A stretch of 64,000 nt of DNA, taken from positions 496,001 through 560,000 of the forward strand of contig NZ_JAHVJO010000001.1 in NCBI RefSeq assembly GCF_019801215.1, written 5' to 3'. The DNA is from Fictibacillus nanhaiensis. GTDB taxonomy: Bacteria > Bacillota > Bacilli > Bacillales > Fictibacillaceae. The notes under the pieces were generated by a model. That model did no database searches and was not told where the DNA came from. It saw only the letters and a list, made by a program, of their open reading frames with translations. The first letter of the stretch is position 1; every line of letters begins with the position of its first letter. This document shows positions 8,300 through 17,208 of this stretch, piece by piece. The position numbers and the translations under genes are program-made.

Positions 8300-9409
8300 T
8301 TGCCCATAAAGACATTAGGCAGTTCAATCTTGCATGAAGCTGTAACACAAGATGCTTCAGACATTCATTTCATCCCCATTAGAAAAGGAGGAGTTGTTCA
8401 ATTTCGAATTGATGAAAGGCTATTGCACTATAAAACCTTATCTCAAGAAGAGTATATACGTGTCATTTCTCATTTTAAATACTCCGCCCGAATGGATATT
8501 GGCGAACAGCGCAAGCCGCAAAGTGGCGCGATGGATACGATGATCAACAATGAGAGTATTCATTTGCGTCTATCTTCTATCCCATCTGCGTTTAACGAAT
8601 CCCTTGTGATTCGAATCCTTCCTCAGCAAGAAACCTTATCTATAAGTGAATTATCCCTTTTTCCTCATGAACTCAAAAAACTTATTTCCCTGATTAAACG
8701 GTCAAGCGGATTGCTATTATTTACCGGACCAACAGGCTCTGGAAAAACCACGATTCTTTATTCTCTCCTTCAACACCTCCAGAAGAACTATAAACGCCAA
8801 GTGATCACCCTTGAAGATCCTGTTGAACGAAAAGTAGATTCCTTTTTACAAATGGAAATTAACGAAAAAGCAGGCGTTACTTACGGTGAAGGATTTAAAT
8901 CATTATTACGACACGATCCGGATGTAATTATGATTGGTGAGATACGTGATGAAGCAACTGCGAGATTAGTCATTCGGGCATCTTTGACGGGTCATTTAGT
9001 ACTTTCAACGATGCATGCATCTGATTGTTTAGGATGTATTGAGCGTCTGAGAGAATTTGGAATTCGGGAAGCAGAGCTGCGGCAAACATTAATGGGTATA
9101 GTTTCTCAAAGACTCATATCAATACCGTGCCGATTTTGTGGTGACGATTGCCATGATTTTTGCTTTAAGTCAAGAACATTTAGAAGAGCGGGAATATATG
9201 AAATGTTAAGCAACCAAGACTTGGAAGCCGCTATTGAAAAAACCTCCATTGCTCTACCCTCATTTTATAAGAGTCTTTCTTATTATTTTAATCACGCTTA
9301 TGCTGCGGGATTTATTACAAAAGAAAGTTATGAGAAATGGATGGGAGGACATAGTGGTGTTCAAGATCAGACGTTGGAAAAGAGCGGAACAGGGAGCTTT
9401 TCTTTATAA
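8300..9409 (+). CDS. comGA: competence pseudopilus assembly ATPase ComGA
   Basis: Hexameric type II secretion/type IV pilus-type ATPase at the inner face of the membrane that drives assembly of the transformation pseudopilus. The 369-aa protein shows Walker A GPTGSGKT (143-150), the Asp box LEDPVE, Walker B-like DPDVIMIGEIRD and the His box HLVLSTMHA. The start is TTG at 8300, 9 bases after AAAGGAGG; the ATG at 8296 is in a different frame and dies at once. It is the first gene of the seven-gene comG operon, which is ComK-controlled in B. subtilis. Confidence 0.93.
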   Translation: MPIKTLGSSILHEAVTQDASDIHFIPIRKGGVVQFRIDERLLHYKTLSQEEYIRVISHFKYSARMDIGEQRKPQSGAMDTMINNESIHLRLSSIPSAFNESLVIRILPQQETLSISELSLFPHELKKLISLIKRSSGLLLFTGPTGSGKTTILYSLLQHLQKNYKRQVITLEDPVERKVDSFLQMEINEKAGVTYGEGFKSLLRHDPDVIMIGEIRDEATARLVIRASLTGHLVLSTMHASDCLGCIERLREFGIREAELRQTLMGIVSQRLISIPCRFCGDDCHDFCFKSRTFRRAGIYEMLSNQDLEAAIEKTSIALPSFYKSLSYYFNHAYAAGFITKESYEKWMGGHSGVQDQTLEKSGTGSFSL

Positions 9410-10391
9410 ATTGGGTTTATTGTTACGCCGTGGATATTCTATTCATAAAAGCATGGTTCTTTTAAAATCACACCTTAAGGAAGAGGAACAGCGCTTAATA
9501 GATGATGCCCTCGATTCACTCCATGCTGGCAAACCTTTGCGCGATATTTTCACTTCACTTCACTTACCGAATGAAATCATCAGTTCGATATCTATCAATA
9601 GTGCTAACGGAAACTTAATCCAAAGCTTGATTGAAAACGGGTCTATATTGAAAAAGAAAGCAGAATGGGCCCAAAGGCTAAACAAAACGATAAGATATCC
9701 AATGTTCTTAATGTTTCTAGCCGTTTGGATGGGAATTCTTTTTTATCGTTTTTTGTTTCCACAGTTCTCTCTATTGTTCTCCTCACTTGAGATTAAGACC
9801 CCTTATTTCACTTCAATGATGCTCTCTGTACTTGCTTTAATACCAAATCTCCTATTTCTCTTATTTATTTCGGTTTTGTTAAGTATATTCGTTGTCTTCA
9901 TGATAAAGAAAAGAGTTGCTCCTTCTGCTCAAATGAGGTTATTGATGTATATCCCAGTATTTAATACATTTTTAAAACGAATGAACTCCCATTTCTTTAG
10001 TGTGAATTTCGGCTCGATGATAAAGAGTGGGCTGCCGGTAACGGATGCATTAATCGTATTGGAGAGCCATATGAATAAAGGTTTTTTTCAAGAGGAAAGC
10101 AGACGTCTGCAAAAAGGATTGTTGGACGGAAAAACACTTCCAGAGTTATTAACAGATAAGCCTTATTTTTCAAAAGATCTGTCAGAGATCATTCGATTTG
10201 GGCAGGCACATGGAGAATTAGGGTCAGAATTAATCCAATACGGTGATTGGTTATTTCTAGAGCTTGAAGAAATGATAGCGTCCAGCATGCAAAAATTACA
10301 GCCCATTTTGTTCGCTGTTATTGGGGGATTTGTCTTACTATTGTTTGCCTCCATCCTTTTACCGATGTTTAAACTCATGGAAGCTTTATGA
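9357..10391 (+). CDS. comGB: competence pseudopilus membrane platform protein ComGB
   Basis: Polytopic inner-membrane platform (GspF/PilC family) that works with the ComGA ATPase. About 344 aa, with membrane segments around residues 115-135, 160-190 and near the C terminus (PILFAVIGGFVLLLFASILLP), and two GspF repeats. The frame is open from 9234, but that would overlap comGA by 175 bases. GGGAGGA at 9343-9349 precedes tandem GTG codons at 9354 and 9357, giving an overlap of about 50 bases, so I choose 9357. The start is the least certain part. Confidence 0.88.
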   Translation: MFKIRRWKRAEQGAFLYKLGLLLRRGYSIHKSMVLLKSHLKEEEQRLIDDALDSLHAGKPLRDIFTSLHLPNEIISSISINSANGNLIQSLIENGSILKKKAEWAQRLNKTIRYPMFLMFLAVWMGILFYRFLFPQFSLLFSSLEIKTPYFTSMMLSVLALIPNLLFLLFISVLLSIFVVFMIKKRVAPSAQMRLLMYIPVFNTFLKRMNSHFFSVNFGSMIKSGLPVTDALIVLESHMNKGFFQEESRRLQKGLLDGKTLPELLTDKPYFSKDLSEIIRFGQAHGELGSELIQYGDWLFLELEEMIASSMQKLQPILFAVIGGFVLLLFASILLPMFKLMEAL

Positions 10392-10401
10392 GGAGGGTTA
10401 C

Positions 10402-10704
10402 ATGAAGAATGAAAAAGGTTTTACTTTAATTGAGATGATGATTGTACTGCTTATTATTTCTGTGCTGATGCTGATCGCATTGCCAAGCATGACTAAAAAT
10501 AATAAAATCGTAAAATCACTTGGATGTGAAGCCACAATCGATCTCGTTCAAGGACAAGTGGGTGCATATGAAGCTGAACACAATAGATTGCCGACACTTG
10601 AAGAATTGGTAGAGAAAAATTACGTAGATACAATCGTATGTCCAGGTAATATTCCACTGGTTATAGATACTGAGGGGAATGTAAGTAAATCAGGGACACC
10701 TTGA
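10402..10704 (+). CDS. comGC: major competence pseudopilin ComGC
   Basis: Major pseudopilin of the transformation pilus; 100 aa from ATG 10402 behind GAGGAGGG. The prepilin peptidase (ComC) site is KG^FTLIEMM with the conserved Glu at +5, followed by a 20-residue hydrophobic helix. Two cysteines (LGCEAT and DTIVCPG) fit the intramolecular disulfide known for ComGC. It lies 10 bases after comGB. Confidence 0.93.
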   Translation: MKNEKGFTLIEMMIVLLIISVLMLIALPSMTKNNKIVKSLGCEATIDLVQGQVGAYEAEHNRLPTLEELVEKNYVDTIVCPGNIPLVIDTEGNVSKSGTP

Positions 10705-11147
10705 TGGAACCTATCGTTAACCGTTTTGGGTATTTGCTCATAGAGATGATGATTGTCCTTCTCATCATAGGAATCATTAGTGCAGTGGCTTACCCTAGAT
10801 ACGATTCTTTTATCAAGAACCGAAAGACGGAATATTTTATTGATTCTTTTCAAAGGGAAGTCACTCATATGCAGCAAAGAGCCATAACAGAAGGCCGTAT
10901 TTATAGTTTAACAATTGATAATAAAAATCATTTTTATGAAGTGAGGGGTTATGGTTCGAATAAGCCTGTAAAACGATTCTTTCCTGAGTTTATTACATTT
11001 GAAGGACATTCCATGTTGTTGTCTGTGCAGTTTAATCAATATGGAAACATCAGCCGTGCAGGAACTTTGTTTATTCATTCAGGAAATCATTCGTATAAGA
11101 TGGTGTTTCAAATAGGGAAGGGAAAGTTCTATGTTACGAAACAATAA
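10704..11147 (+). CDS. comGD: minor competence pseudopilin ComGD
   Basis: Minor pseudopilin of 147 aa. The ATG overlaps the comGC stop by one base (TGATG). The leader ends in FG^YLLIEMMIVLL, a type IV prepilin site with Tyr rather than Phe at +1 and Leu at +2 and +3, with Glu +5 kept. A hydrophobic helix and a soluble domain follow. It is expected to be processed by ComC and to prime pilus assembly with ComGE, ComGF and ComGG. Confidence 0.85.
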   Translation: MEPIVNRFGYLLIEMMIVLLIIGIISAVAYPRYDSFIKNRKTEYFIDSFQREVTHMQQRAITEGRIYSLTIDNKNHFYEVRGYGSNKPVKRFFPEFITFEGHSMLLSVQFNQYGNISRAGTLFIHSGNHSYKMVFQIGKGKFYVTKQ

Positions 11148-11460
11148 GGGATACCTGCTCGTTGAAAGCATGTTTGGTTTAGTATTATTCTCCGCTGTTA
11201 TAGGGACCTGTCTGCCTTACATCCATCTACTGTATCAAGAGAAAAAAACAACTAGACAGATTTTATATGCTATTGAAGAGGTGGATCATGTGGTTGCACA
11301 ATATAGCATAGGTATGTCTATCGATAATAAGGAATGGGAAGAACATGGAACAAATTATACCTTATTGACGAAAAAGGGTGCAGCAGATGAAAATGAACTA
11401 TGTATCAGTTTTGAAGGCTCTAACGAGAAATCATATAAAATGTGTGCAGGGTATTTATAA
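11131..11460 (+). CDS. comGE: minor competence pseudopilin ComGE
   Basis: A 109-aa pseudopilin with a short leader and processing site NKG^YLLVESMFGLVLF, Glu at +5. It overlaps the end of comGD by 17 bases. Two cysteines close to the C terminus (ELCISF, KMCAGYL) could form a disulfide. Assigned by site, size and operon order; sequence conservation of ComGE is low in general. Confidence 0.8.
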   Translation: MLRNNKGYLLVESMFGLVLFSAVIGTCLPYIHLLYQEKKTTRQILYAIEEVDHVVAQYSIGMSIDNKEWEEHGTNYTLLTKKGAADENELCISFEGSNEKSYKMCAGYL

Positions 11461-11887
11461 ATGTTTGAAGTCCAAAAAGGGGTATACATTAATTGAAGTT
11501 GTTATAGCACTTGGTGTCTTGCTCATGATCGCCTCGCTCCTTCCATCGTTTCTGATTCCCATCCAAAAACAGCCTCCACTATCACAACTTGAAGAGACCT
11601 CATTATTTTTTTCCATGCTAGGAAAGGAAATAAGAGAAGGAAAACTACTGGAGGTTAACAATAACATCCTTTTCATAACAGATTCGAATGGAGATGTTAA
11701 AAGTTTTTCAAAGTATCATACTCTCATTCGGAAGCAAGTAAACGGGTTAGGACATGAAGTGTGGCTTCAAAATATTAACAGCATAAAATTGGAAAAACAA
11801 TCAGATTTATTACTTGCAATCCAAATCATTGATAAGGATGGACATGAGTATAAGCGATTATTTCGGAGGAGCAGGAATAATGAATGA
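11387..11887 (+). CDS. comGF: minor competence pseudopilin ComGF
   Basis: Minor pseudopilin with site KKG^YTLIEVVIAL, Glu +5 and a hydrophobic helix. The ATG at 11387 has AAAAAGGG 8 bases upstream and gives 166 aa with an unusually long leader of about 30 residues before the cleavage site. Shorter alternatives are GTG 11444 or TTG 11465, both with weaker ribosome-binding sites. It overlaps comGE by 74 bases if the longer start is right. Confidence 0.75.
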   Translation: MKMNYVSVLKALTRNHIKCVQGIYKCLKSKKGYTLIEVVIALGVLLMIASLLPSFLIPIQKQPPLSQLEETSLFFSMLGKEIREGKLLEVNNNILFITDSNGDVKSFSKYHTLIRKQVNGLGHEVWLQNINSIKLEKQSDLLLAIQIIDKDGHEYKRLFRRSRNNE

Positions 11888-12257
11888 AAAAGGTGTTGTT
11901 TATCCTCTTATGATTGCGTTATGTTTTCTGATGGTTGCCTTTTTGGGGTATTTTACAGAGAGAGTGTTTTCTGAACGTCATTTTGTATTTATGCAGGAAG
12001 AACAGTTGAGGCAAATCCGACTCATACAGCAAGCAATGGATAAAGCCTCTATAATGGCACAGGAGAGTACGATGTTCCCTGAAAAGCATTTCTTTATATG
12101 GGCAGACGGTAATGTTGAACTGACAATCGATCAAACCTCACAGGTTGAAGAGAGGTTAATCACGATAGAAGCAATAACAGGAAAGCAACGAACAAAAAAA
12201 GTTAAAGTATATTATAATGTAACCCAGAATAGCGTTACAAAATGGGTGGAGGGTTAA
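11880..12257 (+). CDS. comGG: competence pseudopilus protein ComGG
   Basis: A 125-aa protein starting MNEKGVVYPLMIALCFL, a single N-terminal membrane helix and a soluble domain. It lacks the clean G-F/Y-T-L-I-E site of the other pseudopilins, as ComGG usually does. ATG 11880 has GGAGGA 9 bases upstream and overlaps the end of comGF by 8 bases. It is the last comG gene, but the next gene (aroK) follows without a terminator. Confidence 0.82.
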   Translation: MNEKGVVYPLMIALCFLMVAFLGYFTERVFSERHFVFMQEEQLRQIRLIQQAMDKASIMAQESTMFPEKHFFIWADGNVELTIDQTSQVEERLITIEAITGKQRTKKVKVYYNVTQNSVTKWVEG

Positions 12258-12259
12258 AA

Positions 12260-12778
12260 TTGAACACCATATATTTAGTTGGATTCATGGGTTGCGGCAA
12301 AACTTCAGTAGGCAAGCACCTTTCCAAACAATTGGAAGTGCCGCCATATGATGTAGATTTAACTGTCGAAAAACTTAGAGGACAATCCATAAAAGAAATA
12401 TTCCATAAAGAGGGCGAAGAAGCGTTTCGAAACTACGAATCTCTTGCCATTCGTCGACTTCCTTTAGCACATGCTGTTGTTATGACGGGTGGAGGAGCTG
12501 TCGTCCGTGAGGAAAACCTTTCTTACATGAAGAGTAAGGGAACCGTCATCTATTTAAAAACTAGTTTTCCTGTGCTCTGGAAAAGATTGATGAAAGAAGA
12601 AGAAAGAAACAAAAGACCCATTTTATTAACAAGGACAAAAGAGGAAGTTTTTCAGCTTTTTAATGAGCGTAGCAGGCATTATGAAAAAAGCGATCTTACA
12701 ATCGTAACCGATGATCTTTCGACAGAAGAAGTCTGCCACCAAATAATAGTACAACTTAAATTGATTAAATCGCAGTAA
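12260..12778 (+). CDS. aroK: shikimate kinase
   Basis: Phosphorylates shikimate with ATP, the fifth step of chorismate synthesis. The 172-aa protein carries P-loop GFMGCGKTS (about 8-16), the shikimate-binding DVD (about 33-35) and GGGAV (about 80), and an Arg lid (NKRPIL). The start is TTG 12260 after GGAGGG (12248-12253); an upstream in-frame ATG at 12242 lies before that site. It begins 2 bases after comGG and is probably read from the comG message as well as elsewhere. Confidence 0.9.
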   Translation: MNTIYLVGFMGCGKTSVGKHLSKQLEVPPYDVDLTVEKLRGQSIKEIFHKEGEEAFRNYESLAIRRLPLAHAVVMTGGGAVVREENLSYMKSKGTVIYLKTSFPVLWKRLMKEEERNKRPILLTRTKEEVFQLFNERSRHYEKSDLTIVTDDLSTEEVCHQIIVQLKLIKSQ

Positions 12779-12826
12779 TTATGACAAAACTAACTTTGAA
12801 TGTTTATATTTAAAGGAGTTTTGTTC

Positions 12827-13018
12827 ATGGCTGCAGGTAACGATGTCGTCAAATATCTTACTCAAAAAATCGTAAAATATTTAGATGAGCCAAAAGCAGT
12901 ACGTAAAGAAAGGAAACGCAGCAGAAAAAAAGAAAAAGAACCATTGCTAACGTACCTGTTTGGTATCGTCCCCATGGGGCTTGGTTTAGCGTTTAAGAAG
13001 AAGAAGAAGAAAAGATAG
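12827..13018 (+). CDS. yqzE: YqzE-like small basic protein
   Basis: A 63-aa protein with a very basic middle (VRKERKRSRKKEKEP), a short hydrophobic segment (LLTYLFGIVPMGLGLAF) and a polylysine tail. It matches the conserved but uncharacterised YqzE family located after comG/aroK in Bacillus. ATG 12827 follows AAAGGAG (12812-12818). It is probably a membrane-associated protein. Function is unknown. Confidence 0.8.
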   Translation: MAAGNDVVKYLTQKIVKYLDEPKAVRKERKRSRKKEKEPLLTYLFGIVPMGLGLAFKKKKKKR

Positions 13019-13032
13019 GCTGGAAAAGGTTG

Positions 13033-13058
13033 AAGCCGGGTGCATAACCCGGCTTTTT
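13033..13058 (+). terminator. terminator of the comG-aroK-yqzE unit
   Basis: AAGCCGGGT (13033-13041) pairs with ACCCGGCTT (13047-13055), then T residues. Confidence 0.9.
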
Positions 13059-13082
13059 GTATGCAAAAAGGCTTCTTTTTAG

Positions 13083-13260
13083 AAAGCTGTTTTCGTAATT
13101 ATTAATGGTTTTGAAAGTAGTTGTTTTTCGTTCCAGTATACTCGCTTTTCGCGGGGCGTGCGGTAAGCCAGTAGGAGTCTATCATTTTGCACTCCAATCA
13201 ACTTGTCAAAAAAGAATAAAAAACTGACCATTAACAACGAGTTTTGCGAAAACAGCCTTT
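13083..13260. repeat. degenerate MITE-like intergenic repeat
   Basis: A 178-base block bounded by imperfect inverted ends: AAAGCTGTTTTCG (13083-13095) against CGAAAACAGCCTTT (13247-13260), continuing through TTAATGG on the left and CCATTAA on the right. Inside is GTTCCAGTATACTCGCTTTTCGCGGGGCG and CACTCCAATCAACTTGTCA. From memory these words recur in a repeat family scattered between genes in many Bacillaceae. It holds no coding potential. It fills the gap between yqzE and yqhG, and its right end touches the yqhG stop codon. Confidence 0.6.
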
Positions 13261-14035
13261 ATGAAAGATAAAAAAGCCCTCCGTTAATGATTTCTACGAT
13301 AATCTTAGGTTCGTATTGTGTTCGCAATGCTTCTTTTTCCACATGATACGCTTCAGGTTTCGTCAATAGATCTTCATAAAAGCTCTCCAACAGTTCTTGA
13401 TCTTCATTCCAGCGTTTTCTTGCATCATCTGCCCATGTATGATCGTCTTGATCGATGGTTTCCTGTATTTTTGTTTCAATTCTTTTGATGGCACTCTCAG
13501 GTTTTATAAATGGAGAAAGTGTATAACAAAAATCAGGGATTCTTTTTGTTAACAGCAGCTTTTGAAGACGGCTGTGAAACCCTTGTTCGATTGTTCCATT
13601 GATAAGCTGGATACCATAAGATAACACCTGATCTTTTTTTTGATCACATTGATAGGTGACTTTTACATTTAAACAGAGCCACGGTTGAAGAGGTACTTGG
13701 GCACCTTGCTGTGGAACGGATTCGTACAATCGTATAAATGAAGCAAGTTTTTTTGTAGATGCAAAAATTTGATGAAGCCTAGGTGACCCGAAGTGAATGA
13801 ACTCTCCTTTGCCATCAGGTGCTTGCTGCTGTCCTGTTACTAATGTGAGCGTCATGGGATTAGGTGTACCACCAGTTTTTTCGAGATAGTGCCAATAGAA
13901 TGGGCGGTTCATGAGAACTTTATCTAACGCTGTAGTTAGTTGAACTTTCATATAACTGAAATTCTTCTCAAGAACTTTACATTCATTCGCGTCAAAATAA
14001 CGTTCAAGAAATCGATGTATCTCGTGCTGTTGCAT
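13259..14035 (-). CDS. yqhG: YqhG family protein
   Basis: A 258-aa soluble protein of the conserved Bacillus YqhG family; function unknown. It starts MQQHEIHRFLERYF at ATG 14035 with AAAGGATGGG upstream; an upstream in-frame start would extend it further into yqhH. The yqhH coding region overlaps its start by 32 bases, so the pair is one operon, as in B. subtilis. Its stop codon (13259-13261) abuts the inverted-repeat element. Confidence 0.85.
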   Translation of the reverse strand: MQQHEIHRFLERYFDANECKVLEKNFSYMKVQLTTALDKVLMNRPFYWHYLEKTGGTPNPMTLTLVTGQQQAPDGKGEFIHFGSPRLHQIFASTKKLASFIRLYESVPQQGAQVPLQPWLCLNVKVTYQCDQKKDQVLSYGIQLINGTIEQGFHSRLQKLLLTKRIPDFCYTLSPFIKPESAIKRIETKIQETIDQDDHTWADDARKRWNEDQELLESFYEDLLTKPEAYHVEKEALRTQYEPKIIVEIINGGLFYLS

Positions 14036-15701
14036 GCTCTTCCCATCCTTTCTGTTTGATTCCGCCATCTAGATTAATGAGAGAAGCAAGGTTATCCATC
14101 TTCACTCTTATCTCACCTTCACTATCAGAAGTACTCAAGATGTCTGCTATATGACGTTCTATATTTTTTATCTCGAATTTGGTTAAAATCTCGTCGAGTT
14201 CACCAATGACACTCTCAAATAAATTGATTTTATTATAAAGCAGATTTAATATGTGCTCTTCAATCGTATTTTGCGTGGCAAAATTATAGATGTGCACATC
14301 TCCTTGTTGACCAATTCTATGAATACGACCGATCCTCTGTTCGATTCTCATCGGGTTCCACGGAAGATCGTAGTTGATGATATGCTGGCAAAATTGAAGA
14401 TTTATCCCTTCTCCTCCTGCTTCGGTTGCAATCAACACTTGAGCACGTGTCCTAAACAAATGAGTCATCCAATCTTTTTTGCTTCGTTTGAACCCGCCGC
14501 GAAACGGCACGGATGAAATGCCGTGTTGCTGCAAAAACCATTGTAAGTACAGTTGCGTTGCTCGGTATTCAGTAAAAATAATCACTTTGGAATCAATAGA
14601 TTGAATGAGTTCCAATGCTTTTAAAGCTTTTGAGTTTTGATCCACAAGCTCAATTTTTTTCATCATTTCAACAATCCTGTTCTCCATTGCAATGGATGGG
14701 ACATTCTTTTGCAGCATGTTCTTTAACGTTAGGAAAACAGCCTCTCGAGAACTGCAAGCTTCACGCTGCAATGTCACGATTGAAAATTTGCTTCGATCAA
14801 AATAGGAATCTGTTTTTAAATTTGTTATTTCATCATAAAGCTCTCGTTCCGTTTTTGATAACGTGATAGGAATGGTTTGAACAAGCCGTTTTGGCCATTT
14901 TAACCCCGTTTCTTCACGCCTGTTTCGAACCATTACTTTATTCACCAATTGCTTAAGTTTCTCTTCATTTTTTAAAGAATATTTATCCTCTTTAAAATCT
15001 TTATCAAAATTTTCTCTGTTTCCTAAATGACCAGGTTTAAGAAGAGAAACAAGGTTGAAAATTTCCTCGACCCGGTTTTGAACGGGAGTTGCCGTTAACA
15101 ATAAGCAAAATTTCTTTTTTAATAGCTGTACAAATTCATAGTTTTTTGTTTTTTTGTTTTTTAGCTTATGGGCTTCATCTATTATGATGAGATCATAGTC
15201 TTGATTAAGGACGATATCACGGTGAGGAGCACGTTTGGCTGTATCAATGGATGAAACAACCACATCACACTGTTCCCATACATATGACTTTTTCTGAGCA
15301 ATAGCAGGGATAAAGAACTTGGAGTTTAGTTCATTTGTCCACTGAATGACTAAAGAAGCGGGAACAAGTATTAAGATTTTTTTGGCCAGTCTCCTTATCA
15401 TGTATTCTTTTAAAATTAGGCCAGCTTCAATCGTTTTTCCTAAACCAACTTCATCAGCTAAGATTGCTTTTCCGTTCATTTGTTCAATCACGGTTGTTGC
15501 TACGTCCAGCTGATGAGGTAAAAAAGTCATCTGTGGGAGATGATCTGGCGCTTGCAAACCTAAAAACTCTGGAATCGCAAGGTGATGTTCGGCCTCTAGT
15601 GCCAAATTATACAACTCCCAGTTTGCCCAAGGTCCATCTTCTTCCACACGCTTTAAAAAGTCATCATGCCAATCTCGTTGAAACTGAACGTCGATTTTCA
15701 T
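14004..15701 (-). CDS. yqhH: SNF2-family DNA/RNA helicase-like ATPase YqhH
   Basis: A 565-aa superfamily 2 translocase of the bacterial RapA/SNF2 type. Helicase motifs in order: I DEVGLGKTIEAG (about 83-94), II DEAH (about 175), III LLTATP, and the C-terminal lobe with GGEGINLQ and the arginine-finger motif QRIGRIHRIGQ. It probably remodels nucleoprotein or stalled polymerase; no specific substrate can be inferred. ATG 15701 follows AAAGGATATCTGGT. It is transcribed divergently from the glycine-cleavage operon. Confidence 0.88.
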   Translation of the reverse strand: MKIDVQFQRDWHDDFLKRVEEDGPWANWELYNLALEAEHHLAIPEFLGLQAPDHLPQMTFLPHQLDVATTVIEQMNGKAILADEVGLGKTIEAGLILKEYMIRRLAKKILILVPASLVIQWTNELNSKFFIPAIAQKKSYVWEQCDVVVSSIDTAKRAPHRDIVLNQDYDLIIIDEAHKLKNKKTKNYEFVQLLKKKFCLLLTATPVQNRVEEIFNLVSLLKPGHLGNRENFDKDFKEDKYSLKNEEKLKQLVNKVMVRNRREETGLKWPKRLVQTIPITLSKTERELYDEITNLKTDSYFDRSKFSIVTLQREACSSREAVFLTLKNMLQKNVPSIAMENRIVEMMKKIELVDQNSKALKALELIQSIDSKVIIFTEYRATQLYLQWFLQQHGISSVPFRGGFKRSKKDWMTHLFRTRAQVLIATEAGGEGINLQFCQHIINYDLPWNPMRIEQRIGRIHRIGQQGDVHIYNFATQNTIEEHILNLLYNKINLFESVIGELDEILTKFEIKNIERHIADILSTSDSEGEIRVKMDNLASLINLDGGIKQKGWEEHATARDTSIS

Positions 15702-15825
15702 ACCAGATATCCTTTCTGTAAAAAAAGTTCATTGCCATTCCATTTGTAAAAATGATAGGATAATAATGTAGTAAACATAGTAATAGTATGTGCGACCTTG
15801 GACAATAACATACTCGCGAATGAAA

Positions 15826-15998
15826 GTAAGAGGAGAGACTGCTTAGGCGGCGCCGAAGGAGCAAACAATTGTGAAACTCTCAGGCAAAAAGACTCTTGCT
15901 AGACGCATCTCTGGAGAGTGCTTTTTTTAATAGATGAAAGCCACCAACGAAGAAACTCAAAACTTGTTTTTGAGAAACTTACCGGTTGCAGGACAGAG
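15826..15998 (+). promoter_or_regulatory. tandem glycine riboswitch
   Basis: Two adjacent glycine aptamers upstream of gcvT. Aptamer 1 (about 15826-15922) carries the conserved core GCGCCGAAGGAGCAA (15850-15864), CTCTCAGGCAAAAAGACTC and GACGC...CTCTGGAGAG (to 15919). Aptamer 2 (about 15936-15998) has GCCACCAACG, a stem-loop CTCAAAA/TTTTGAG (15956-15973) and AAACTTACCGGTTGCAGGACAGAG. The 3' strand of aptamer 2 is also the 5' arm of the following terminator, so glycine binding should allow read-through into gcvT (an ON switch), as established for the B. subtilis gcvT leader. Confidence 0.95.
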
Positions 15999-16036
15999 GA
16001 TCCCTAATTATAGGGGTCTTTCTGTCCTTTTTTTGT
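15990..16036 (+). terminator. riboswitch-controlled terminator of gcvT
   Basis: AGGACAGA (15990-15997) pairs with TCTGTCCT (16021-16028), followed by a T run. It overlaps the aptamer 2 closing stem. Confidence 0.9.
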
Positions 16037-16082
16037 CCAGAAATGATTGAATATTTGAAAGTATGAAAAAGGAGGAATTCAC

Positions 16083-17183
16083 ATGGCAACATTGTTACGT
16101 ACACCGTTATTTGAAACGTATAAAGAGCACGGTGGAAAAGTGATTGATTTTGGTGGTTGGGAATTGCCTGTTCAGTTCTCAAGTATTAAAGAGGAACACG
16201 AGGCTGTCCGTACAAAAGCAGGCTTGTTTGATGTTTCTCACATGGGTGAGTTTGATGTAAGGGGACCGAACGCTTTGTCGTTCTTGCAATATACAATGAC
16301 GAACGATGTTTCCAAGCTTCAAAACGGTCAAGCACAATATACGGCGATGTGCTATGAAAACGGTGGTACTGTAGATGATCTTTTGGTCTATAAAAGAGAT
16401 GAGAACGATTACTTGCTAGTTGTGAATGCCTCGAACATTGAAAAAGACTTTGAATGGCTTCAAAGTCATAAAAGTGAAGGTGTTGAGCTTGTTAACGTCT
16501 CACCTGAATATGCACAGCTCGCTATTCAAGGACCTAAGGCGGAAGTGATCTTACAAAAACTTACAGACACCAATCTTTCTGAAATCGGCTTCTTCCGTTT
16601 TAAAGAAGATGTATCGTTAGCAGGAATTCAAGCATTAGTCTCTCGCACTGGATATACAGGTGAAGATGGATTTGAAATTTATTTAAAAACGGAACATGCA
16701 GAAAAGCTTTGGAAATCAATTTTAGAAGCAGGAAATGAAGAGGGATTGCTTCCGGCTGGATTAGGTGCTCGTGATACGCTCCGATTCGAAGCGAAATTGG
16801 CACTATACGGTCAAGAGTTAACAAAAGATATCACTCCAATCGAAGCGGGTATCGGCTTTGCAGTGAAGACGGATAAAGAAGCAGATTTTATCGGGAAAGA
16901 AGTTCTAGCTGAACAAAAGAAAAATGGTGCGCCAAGAAAGCTTGTTGGACTTGAAATGATCGATAAAGGTATTCCTCGTTCTCATTATGAAGTGTTCAAA
17001 GGGGATATAAAGATCGGAGAGGTAACAACGGGCACTCAGTCACCTACTTTAAAAAAGAACTTGGGACTTGCGCTTCTTGAAAAAGAATTTACTGAAATAG
17101 GTACTGAAGTAGAAGTGCAAATTCGTCAAAAGCGATTGAAAGCACAAGTAGTAGCTTCACCATTTTATAAACGAGGAAAATAA
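16083..17183 (+). CDS. gcvT: glycine cleavage system T protein (aminomethyltransferase)
   Basis: Tetrahydrofolate-dependent aminomethyltransferase that releases ammonia and forms 5,10-methylene-THF from the H-protein-bound aminomethyl group; 366 aa. Typical features are FDVSHMGEF near 50, the folate-binding [15 protein letters not shown] around 190-205 and [10 protein letters not shown]. Start ATG 16083 follows AAAGGAGG. First gene of gcvT-gcvPA-gcvPB, controlled by the glycine riboswitch. The H protein gene is not in this window. Confidence 0.96.
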   Translation: MATLLRTPLFETYKEHGGKVIDFGGWELPVQFSSIKEEHEAVRTKAGLFDVSHMGEFDVRGPNALSFLQYTMTNDVSKLQNGQAQYTAMCYENGGTVDDLLVYKRDENDYLLVVNASNIEKDFEWLQSHKSEGVELVNVSPEYAQLAIQGPKAEVILQKLTDTNLSEIGFFRFKEDVSLAGIQALVSRTGYTGEDGFEIYLKTEHAEKLWKSILEAGNEEGLLPAGLGARDTLRFEAKLALYGQELTKDITPIEAGIGFAVKTDKEADFIGKEVLAEQKKNGAPRKLVGLEMIDKGIPRSHYEVFKGDIKIGEVTTGTQSPTLKKNLGLALLEKEFTEIGTEVEVQIRQKRLKAQVVASPFYKRGK

Positions 17184-17208
17184 ACCCTTTATTAAGGAGG
17201 AGTAACCA

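Noticed and set aside
15702-15825. Sigma-A promoters for yqhH and gcvT
   Set aside because: Several AT-rich hexamers exist (for example GATAAT at 15759), but none has a good partner at 16-18 bases on either strand. Promoters must be here, but I cannot place them.
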